NCBI RefSeq assembly: GCF_018128905.1
Contig: NZ_CP063808.1
Span: 8,618,001-8,682,000 of the forward strand
Origin: Streptomyces sp. A2-16
GTDB taxonomy: Bacteria; Actinomycetota; Actinomycetes; Streptomycetales; Streptomycetaceae
Reading direction: 5' to 3'
Length of the DNA stretch: 64,000 nt
The number at the start of each line of letters is the position of its first letter. Positions within the stretch are counted from its first letter, which is position 1. Of the stretch, positions 59,285 through 64,000 are shown piece by piece. The notes beneath the pieces are model-generated. The model did not search any database, was not told where the DNA came from, and worked only from the letters and a program-made list of their open reading frames with translations. The position numbers and the translations under genes are program-made.

Positions 59285-59752
59285 ATGAGCGAGCGACTCC
59301 AGCCCGGGGACGTGGCCCCCGCCTTCACCCTGCCCGACGCCGACGGCCACGAGGTGTCCCTGTCGGACCACAAGGGCCGCAAGGTCATCGTCTACTTCTA
59401 CCCGGCCGCGCTGACCCCCGGCTGCACGAAGCAGGCCTGCGACTTCACGGACAACCTGGAGGTGCTGGCCGGCGCGGGCTACGACGTCATCGGCGTCTCC
59501 CCGGACGCTCCGGAGAAGCTGGCGAAGTTCCGCGAGAAGGAGTCCCTGAAGGTCACCCTCCTCGCCGACCCGGAGAAGACCGTGACCGAGGCCTACGGCG
59601 CCTACGGCGAGAAGAAGAACTACGGCAAGACCTACATGGGCGTCATCCGCTCCACGATCATCGTGGACGAGGAGGGCAAGGTCGAACGGGCCCTGTACAA
59701 CGTCCGCGCGACGGGCCACGTGGCGAAGATCATCAAGGACCTGGGTATCTGA
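59285..59752 (+). CDS. bcp: Thioredoxin-dependent thiol peroxidase (Bcp type)
   Basis: A 155-residue cytoplasmic peroxiredoxin. The thioredoxin fold begins VAPAFTLPDADG, and the active site is YFYPAALTPGCTKQACDF with the peroxidatic Cys at the first C. The second cysteine five residues later fits atypical 2-Cys Bcp. The -10-like TACTCT at 59273 lies six bases before the ATG at 59285, so a leaderless transcript is possible. A terminator-like hairpin follows. Confidence 0.92.
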   Translation: MSERLQPGDVAPAFTLPDADGHEVSLSDHKGRKVIVYFYPAALTPGCTKQACDFTDNLEVLAGAGYDVIGVSPDAPEKLAKFREKESLKVTLLADPEKTVTEAYGAYGEKKNYGKTYMGVIRSTIIVDEEGKVERALYNVRATGHVAKIIKDLGI

Positions 59753-59772
59753 GCCCCCACGTCCCCCTGCCG

Positions 59773-59810
59773 AGCGGCTCGCACCGGAACACCCGGGGCG
59801 AGCCGCTTTA
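59773..59810 (+). terminator. Terminator of bcp
   Basis: AGCGGCTCGC pairs with GCGAGCCGCT across a GC-rich loop and is followed by TT, 20 bases after the bcp stop. Confidence 0.7.
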
Positions 59811-59892
59811 CGTTTCGGGCGTGACTGTCCGATAAGCGGTTCGTTACTCCGTACGAGGTCGCGAACATGCGGTCGGGGACGGAGGGGGTTCG

Positions 59893-60534
59893 GTGGGGGC
59901 CAGTGCGTACACCAGGGAGCGACTGGAGGAGGCGGCTCGGGGAGCTCGGACCTTGTCCGAGGCGTTGCAGAGGTTGGGGGTGGATCCGCGGAGTTCGACT
60001 CGGCGGTACGTCGCCGAGCGGATGAAGAAGCTGGGCGTGGACATCTCGCACTTCGAGCGGGAGGGGGTGAAGTGGACGCGGGAGATCCTCCAGGAAGCCG
60101 TCTCGGCGTCGACGAACATGTGCGAGGTGCTGCGTCGGCTGGGACTCGAGGTGGTGGGCGGGCACCACACACACATCAGCCGGCGGATCAAGGCGTACGG
60201 CATCGATGTCTCGCACTTCCAGGTGCCGATCCAGCGGGGGGACGCGTTGCGTCGCCGGACGCCGGGCGAACTGCTCACCGAGCAGCCCGCGGACAACGCC
60301 CGGCGCATCCATAGCGATCGCCTCAGGCGGGCGATGACGAGCGTCGGTGTACCCGAGCGGTGTGCCCTGTGTGGTGTCGAAGCAGTCTGGCGGGGGTATC
60401 CGCTGCCCCTCGAGGTCGACCACATCGACGGCAACTGGCGGGACAACCGCGCCGAGAACCTGCGGCTTCTGTGCCCCAACTGCCACTCGACAACGGACAA
60501 TTACCGCGGGCGCGGCAAGGGGCGCGCTTCATGA
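59893..60534 (+). CDS. HNH endonuclease-family protein 1 with DNA-binding repeats
   Basis: A 213-residue protein. Two copies of a 50-residue helical repeat (YTRERLEEAARGARTLSEALQRLGVD... and WTREILQEAVSASTNMCEVLRRLGLE..., each ending GIDVSHF-type) form a probable DNA-reading part. The C-terminal HNH domain has RCALCGVEAVW, PLEVDHIDGNWRDNRAENLRLLCPNCHS, so the zinc cysteines and the DH of the motif are complete. GTG 59893 has GGAGGGG upstream. The stop overlaps the next start (ATGA). Confidence 0.82.
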   Translation: MGASAYTRERLEEAARGARTLSEALQRLGVDPRSSTRRYVAERMKKLGVDISHFEREGVKWTREILQEAVSASTNMCEVLRRLGLEVVGGHHTHISRRIKAYGIDVSHFQVPIQRGDALRRRTPGELLTEQPADNARRIHSDRLRRAMTSVGVPERCALCGVEAVWRGYPLPLEVDHIDGNWRDNRAENLRLLCPNCHSTTDNYRGRGKGRAS

Positions 60535-61208
60535 GCAGCGGTGTGCAGTACACCCGGGAGCGGCTGGCCGAAGCCGCAGCACGGTGCTCCGACATCGAAG
60601 AGGTCATCGCCTTCTTCGGTACCCAGCCGTACACCACACTCCGCCGCTACCTCATCCGACGGTTCGCGCACTTCGGCATCGACGTCTCGCACTTCAGCCC
60701 CAACGGCGGGCAGCGCCGCCCCACCCCCGACGACTTGCGCGGCGCAATCGCCAGGTCCAAATCCATCGCGGAGGCGCTGCGCCGCTTGGAGCGCCCGGAC
60801 AACGGCAGGCAGCGCGCGCTGTTACGTCAGTGGGTCGCCGAGGAGGGCCTCACAACTGCGCACTTCTTGGGGCAAGCCCATCAACGAGGGAAGACTCGCC
60901 CAGCCGTCCTCAAGCACCCGGAGGAGATCCTGGTACAACACGACGGCAGGCGCCGAACGAGGACCCACCTGCTGCGCCGTGCTCTGTGCGAAGTCGGCGT
61001 CCCCGAAGAGTGTGCGGACTGCGGCGTCGGCCCCGAATGGCTCGGCAAGCCCATGACCCTGGAGGTCGATCACATCAACGGGGACTGGAGCGACGACCGG
61101 CGCGAGAACCTGCGGTTGCTCTGCCCCAACTGCCACGCGATCACCAGCACCTGGTGCAGGGGAGGCAACAGGCGCCGAGCGGCTCCCGGTACGATGGCAG
61201 ACGCCTAG
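60531..61208 (+). CDS. HNH endonuclease-family protein 2, paralogue of the preceding gene
   Basis: A 225-residue protein with the same plan: a helical repeat (YTRERLAEAAARCSDIEEVIAFFG..., FGIDVSHF), a second more diverged repeat (TPDDLRGAIARSKSIAEALRRL...), and a complete HNH domain (ECADCGVGP, LEVDHINGDWSDDRRENLRLLCPNCHA). It overlaps the first gene by four bases and ends exactly at the first base of tRNA-Leu. Tandem HNH genes next to a tRNA suggest a mobile or defence origin, though no integrase is seen. Confidence 0.82.
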   Translation: MSSGVQYTRERLAEAAARCSDIEEVIAFFGTQPYTTLRRYLIRRFAHFGIDVSHFSPNGGQRRPTPDDLRGAIARSKSIAEALRRLERPDNGRQRALLRQWVAEEGLTTAHFLGQAHQRGKTRPAVLKHPEEILVQHDGRRRTRTHLLRRALCEVGVPEECADCGVGPEWLGKPMTLEVDHINGDWSDDRRENLRLLCPNCHAITSTWCRGGNRRRAAPGTMADA

Positions 61209-61291
61209 CGGCGGTGGTGCAATGGCGACACAGCAGACTTAGGATCTGTGGCCCTTGATCGGGCTTGAGGGTTCGAATCCCTTCCGCCGCA
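61208..61291 (+). tRNA. tRNA-Leu (anticodon TAG)
   Basis: A class II tRNA with long variable arm: acceptor GCGGCGG/CCGCCGC, anticodon stem GCAGA/TCTGT (one G-T) with loop CTTAGGA (anticodon TAG), variable arm, T loop TTCGAAT. The first base coincides with the last base of the HNH gene stop codon. Confidence 0.94.
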
Positions 61292-61294
61292 CAC

Positions 61295-61334
61295 AAACGG
61301 CCTGCGAATCGAAGGATCGATGCGCAGGCCGTTT
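61295..61334 (+). terminator. Terminator of tRNA-Leu
   Basis: AAACGGCCTGCG pairs with CGCAGGCCGTTT around a partly paired loop. It starts four bases after the tRNA and ends 12 bases before the rdgB stop, so it may serve both strands. Confidence 0.8.
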
Positions 61335-61345
61335 CCGTACGCACC

Positions 61346-61948
61346 TCAGCCCGACAACTCCCGCACCACCGGCACCAACGCCCGAAACGCCTGCCCCCGG
61401 TGGCTGATCGCGTTCTTCTCCTCCGCCGTCAGCTCGGCGCAGGTCCGTGTCTCGCCGTCCGGCTGGAGGATCGGGTCGTAGCCGAAGCCGTTCGTGCCCA
61501 CAGGGGCGTGGCGCAGGACGCCCCGCAGCCGGCCCTCGACGACCCGCTCCGTACCGTCCGGCAGGGCGAGTGCCGCCGCGCAGGCGAAGTGGGCGCCGCG
61601 GTGTTCGTCGGCGATGTCCGACAGTTGGGCCAGGAGCAGGTTCAGGTTCGCGACGTCGTCTCCGTGCGTCCCTGACCAGCGGGCCGAGAAGATGCCGGGG
61701 GCGCCGTTGAGGACGTCCACGCAGAGGCCCGAGTCGTCGGCGATCGCCGGCAGGCCCGTGGCCTGGGCGAGGGCGTGGGCCTTGAGGAGGGCGTTCTCGG
61801 CGAAGGTGACGCCGGTTTCCTTGACGTCGGGGATCTCGGGGTACGCGTCCGCGCCGACGAGGTCGAAGGGCAGACCTGCGTCGGCGAGGATCGCGTGGAG
61901 CTCGTTGATTTTCCCGGCGTTGCGGGTGGCGAGGATCAGGCGGGTCAT
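61346..61948 (-). CDS. rdgB: XTP/dITP diphosphatase (RdgB/HAM1)
   Basis: A 200-residue housekeeping enzyme that hydrolyses non-canonical purine triphosphates. LILATRNAGKINELHAIL, AIADDSGLCVDVLNGAPGIFSARW, NGFGYDPILQPDGE and FRALVPVVREL are the HAM1 family motifs. The ATG at 61948 gives MTRLILAT. It is downstream of a small secreted protein gene and of rph on the same strand, as in other Streptomyces. Confidence 0.95.
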   Translation of the reverse strand: MTRLILATRNAGKINELHAILADAGLPFDLVGADAYPEIPDVKETGVTFAENALLKAHALAQATGLPAIADDSGLCVDVLNGAPGIFSARWSGTHGDDVANLNLLLAQLSDIADEHRGAHFACAAALALPDGTERVVEGRLRGVLRHAPVGTNGFGYDPILQPDGETRTCAELTAEEKNAISHRGQAFRALVPVVRELSG

Positions 61949-61959
61949 GCCCACCAGTA

Positions 61960-62364
61960 TTACGGCGTGCAGACCTTGGTCAGTTCGCCGGCCGCGTCGG
62001 TGATGGGGCTCAGGTCCGGGGTCTCGTCGCCGTTCTTGACGGCCGTACGGACGTTGGTCACGGCTGTGCCGAGGTTGTCGACGGCCTGGTTGACGTCGGC
62101 GTTGTCGGTCTTGTCGCCGATCTCGTCGAGGTTCTGGTCGATGGAGGTGAGGGCCTCGTCGATCTGGGTGGGGTCGTTCGACGCGTTCTCGACGGCCTGC
62201 TGGAGGTCGGTGACGCTGTCGGCGACGGCCTCGGCGGTCTGGACGCAGTCCAGGGCCTTGCTGACGGCGTCGCAGCCTGTGGTGAGGCCGACCGTGAGTC
62301 CTACGGCGGCCACCGCTGCGGCGATGGTGACAAGGCGACTACGGCGGCGTCGGCTGGCGGCCAT
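61960..62364 (-). CDS. Small secreted or lipid-anchored helical protein
   Basis: A 134-residue exported protein. A basic N-terminus and hydrophobic helix end at GLTTGCDAV, a poor lipobox (Leu at -4). The mature part is acidic and helical (TAEAVADSVTDLQQAVENA, IDEALTSIDQNLDEIGDKTDNADVNQAVDNLGTAVTNV), suggesting a coiled coil, with a closing VCTP. It lies between rdgB and rph. No family recognised. Confidence 0.7.
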   Translation of the reverse strand: MAASRRRRSRLVTIAAAVAAVGLTVGLTTGCDAVSKALDCVQTAEAVADSVTDLQQAVENASNDPTQIDEALTSIDQNLDEIGDKTDNADVNQAVDNLGTAVTNVRTAVKNGDETPDLSPITDAAGELTKVCTP

Positions 62365-62511
62365 GGATCTGTTCCCTCCCTGTGGCAGGCCTCAGGAGGC
62401 CCCCGTTGACTGGCCGGGCGCCCGTTGTGCACAGCGGGCGCCCGTACTCCCGAAGACGCCGGGACGGCCGGTCGGGTTGCGCGTACCGGCCCACCGTTCT
62501 TGGCGGTCCCT

Positions 62512-63249
62512 TTACCTTTCGAGGACCGTATCAAGCGCCTTGCTCTGCAGGGCGGCGAGTTCGGAGCAGCCGAGGACGGCGAGGTCGAGGAGGGAGTTGA
62601 GCTCGTCGCGGGCGAAGGGTTCGGCTTCGGCGGTGCCCTGGACCTCGACGAAGCGGCCGTCTCCGGTGCAGACGACGTTCATGTCGGTGTCGGCCTTGAC
62701 GTCCTCCTCGTAGCGGAGGTCGAGCAGGGGGACTCCGCCGACGATGCCCACGGAGACCGCGCTGACGGTTCCGGTCAGGGGTTTGCGGCCGGCCTTGATC
62801 AGCTTCTTGCCCTGGGCCCAGGAGACGGCGTCCGCCAGTGCCACGTAGGCGCCGGTGATGGCCGCGGTGCGGGTGCCGCCGTCGGCCTGGAGGACGTCGC
62901 AGTCGAGGACGATGGTGTTCTCGCCGAGCGCCTTGTAGTCGATGACCGCGCGCAGGGAGCGACCGATGAGGCGGCTGATCTCGTGCGTGCGGCCGCCGAT
63001 CTTGCCGCGGACGGATTCGCGGTCGCCGCGGGTGTTGGTGGCGCGGGGCAGCATGGAGTACTCGGCGGTCACCCAGCCCTCGCCGCTGCCTTTGCGCCAG
63101 CGGGGGACGCCTTCGGTGACGGAGGCGGTGCAGAAGACCTTGGTGTCGCCGAAGGAGACGAGGACGGAGCCCTCGGCGTGCTTGCTCCAGCCGCGTTCGA
63201 TGGTGACAGGGCGGAGTTGTTCGGGGGTGCGGCCGTCGATTCGAGACAT
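62512..63249 (-). CDS. rph: Ribonuclease PH
   Basis: A 245-residue exoribonuclease that trims tRNA 3' ends by phosphorolysis: MSRIDGRTPEQLRPVTIERGWSKHAEGSVLVSFGDTKV, RGDRESVRGKIGGRTHEISRLIGRSLRAV, DCDVLQADGGTRTAAITGA and GVPLLDLRYEEDVKADTDMN. The ATG at 63249 is chosen. It lies upstream of the small secreted protein gene and rdgB on the same strand. A strong hairpin before it separates it from nagF. Confidence 0.96.
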   Translation of the reverse strand: MSRIDGRTPEQLRPVTIERGWSKHAEGSVLVSFGDTKVFCTASVTEGVPRWRKGSGEGWVTAEYSMLPRATNTRGDRESVRGKIGGRTHEISRLIGRSLRAVIDYKALGENTIVLDCDVLQADGGTRTAAITGAYVALADAVSWAQGKKLIKAGRKPLTGTVSAVSVGIVGGVPLLDLRYEEDVKADTDMNVVCTGDGRFVEVQGTAEAEPFARDELNSLLDLAVLGCSELAALQSKALDTVLER

Positions 63250-63274
63250 GGCGCCGAGCCTATCGGCACCAGGG

Positions 63275-63310
63275 GAAAGGGCCCCTCCCGCGGTGGGAAG
63301 GGGCCCTTTC
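63275..63310 (-). terminator. Terminator of nagF
   Basis: GAAAGGGCCCCT pairs with AGGGGCCCTTTC-type sequence around a CCCGCGGTGGG loop. It lies downstream of nagF (16 bases after its stop) and just before rph. Confidence 0.82.
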
Positions 63311-63325
63311 AAGTGAACGGGTGGT

Positions 63326-63559
63326 TCACATCATGTCCTCGATCTCCGCGGCGATCGGGTCGGCGTCGGTGCCGATGACGACCTGGATCGCGGTGCCCAT
63401 CTTGACGACGCCGTGGGCGCCTGCGGCTTTGAGGGCGGCTTCGTCGACCTTGCCCGCGTCGACGACCTCGGTGCGCAGGCGGGTGATGCAGCCCTCGACC
63501 TCTTCGATGTTCTCGATGCCGCCGAGTCCGGCGACGATCTTCTCTGCCTTGGTGGCCAT
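63326..63559 (-). CDS. nagF: PTS EIIB subunit for N-acetylglucosamine
   Basis: A 77-residue EIIB of the glucose/GlcNAc family. The phosphorylated Cys is in EVEGCITRLRTEVVDAG, and the fold continues ALKAAGAHGVVKMGTAIQVVIG. In Streptomyces nagF supplies phosphate to the GlcNAc permease. GAGGAG lies before the ATG at 63559. The symbol follows S. coelicolor gene order. Confidence 0.92.
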   Translation of the reverse strand: MATKAEKIVAGLGGIENIEEVEGCITRLRTEVVDAGKVDEAALKAAGAHGVVKMGTAIQVVIGTDADPIAAEIEDMM

Positions 63560-63650
63560 GTCGGTCTCCTCACGCACAGTTGGCCCAACTTCGCGAGCGA
63601 TTGCGCCGTACGTACCGAAAGATGACGTCACAGCAACCCAATCGTCCGTG

Positions 63651-63666
63651 ACTGGTCTACACCACC
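63651..63666 (+). promoter_or_regulatory. DasR-responsive element (dre)
   Basis: ACTGGTCTACACCACC differs from the consensus ACTGGTCTAGACCACT at two positions. It lies between the divergent nagF and EIIC genes, 21 bases before the EIIC start. DasR represses nag genes in S. coelicolor and is released by glucosamine-6-phosphate. Confidence 0.88.
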
Positions 63667-63686
63667 TGACAGGCGGTCGCCAACTC

Positions 63687-64000
63687 ATGAGCCAGCCCTC
63701 AAGCGCCGAGACCGAGGTCTCTCCCGCGCGCCGACGGTGGCAGTCGGCGTTCCAGGGACTGCAGAAGATGGGCCGCAGTCTGCAGCTGCCCATCGCCGTG
63801 CTGCCGGCCGCGGGCATCCTCAACCGGCTGGGCCAGCCGGATGTGTTCGGGGACGACGGCCTGGGGTGGACGAACGTCTCCAAGGTGATGGCGGGAGCGG
63901 GCGGTGCGCTGCTCGACGGTTCGCTGGGGCTGCCGCTGCTGTTCTGCGTGGGTGTGTCGATCGGGATGGCGAAGAAGTCTGACGGGTCGACGGCGCTGGC
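63687..64000 (+). CDS. nagE: PTS EIIC (N-acetylglucosamine permease), cut by window end
   Basis: The frame opens at ATG 63687 (MSQPSSAETE) and runs off the end of the window with 104 codons read. The text ARRRWQSAFQGLQKMGRSLQLPIAVLPAAGILNRLGQP, TNVSKVMAGAGGALLDGSLGLPLLFCVGVSIGMAKK is the N-terminal part of the glucose-family EIIC permease. Together with nagF it would import and phosphorylate GlcNAc. Whether it is the nagE1 or nagE2 type cannot be told. Confidence 0.88.
   Translation, partial: MSQPSSAETEVSPARRRWQSAFQGLQKMGRSLQLPIAVLPAAGILNRLGQPDVFGDDGLGWTNVSKVMAGAGGALLDGSLGLPLLFCVGVSIGMAKKSDGSTAL

Noticed and set aside
59249..59285. Leaderless bcp transcript as a firm call
   Set aside because: The -10-like TACTCT fits, but no good -35 could be matched at the right spacing, so it is given only as a possibility in the bcp entry.

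Overview
The window is chromosomal DNA of a Streptomyces (very high GC, third-position GC bias, GTG starts, SsgA-like protein, class E and F sortases, GlcNAc PTS). The run LPMO, SPFH protein, peptidoglycan hydrolase, cslA, glxA, cslZ and, at the far end, bcp, groES-like gene, rdgB, rph, nagF and a GlcNAc PTS EIIC gene follows from memory the order seen around the csl locus and the nag locus of Streptomyces coelicolor. No prophage, CRISPR array or biosynthetic cluster was seen.

Layout. 0-2.8 kb: end of an IclR regulator, tRNA-Lys(CTT), a 34-nt copy of that tRNA's 3' end, and an acyl-CoA ligase whose 3' end runs into the copy. 2.8-12 kb: apical glycan locus (secreted LPMO with a DasR-like site upstream, SPFH protein, cell-wall hydrolase, second tRNA-Lys, cslA-glxA, convergent cslZ). 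12-24.4 kb: GAF-ANTAR protein, class F sortase pair, HAD phosphatase, LAxTG surface protein, a ROK regulator with a repeat insertion facing an oxidoreductase operon across a 27-bp palindrome, FAH hydrolase, YidC paralogue, a scar joining HxlR and MFS fragments, and a class E sortase. 24.4-31.3 kb: GH30-like galactanase, SEC-C protein, PucR regulator, secreted proteins, SDR enzyme.

31.5-39.4 kb is the main accessory stretch, and its first part looks lower in GC. It holds a 1046-residue PLD-nuclease/superfamily 2 helicase/DUF3427 protein, a one-TM helical protein, a probable SRA (modified-base reader) protein with a PD-(D/E)xK-like tail, then an AbaA/WhiJ-type regulatory set (HATPase, XRE-DUF5753, DUF397) translationally coupled to a BtrH-like cysteine acyltransferase/peptidase. 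The first three genes are a candidate anti-phage island, and the last four are a candidate regulated effector module. Neither is proven.

39.4-64 kb: zinc ribbon protein, ECF sigma factor fused to a zinc-binding domain and membrane-spanning tail, SsgA-like protein, Hsp20, a LAxTG-anchored alginate-lyase-like protein, a 99-bp tandem repeat, MFS transporter, DUF445 protein, GDSL esterase, DUF1707 protein, a three-gene ABC exporter, a class A PBP, sugE preceded by a probable guanidine-III riboswitch, GroES-like protein, DUF3618 protein, bcp, two tandem HNH proteins overlapping each other and touching tRNA-Leu(TAG), rdgB, rph, and divergent nagF/nagE with a DasR-like site between them. GlcNAc/chitin control (DasR-type sites at both ends), cell-surface glycans and sortase anchoring are the recurring themes.
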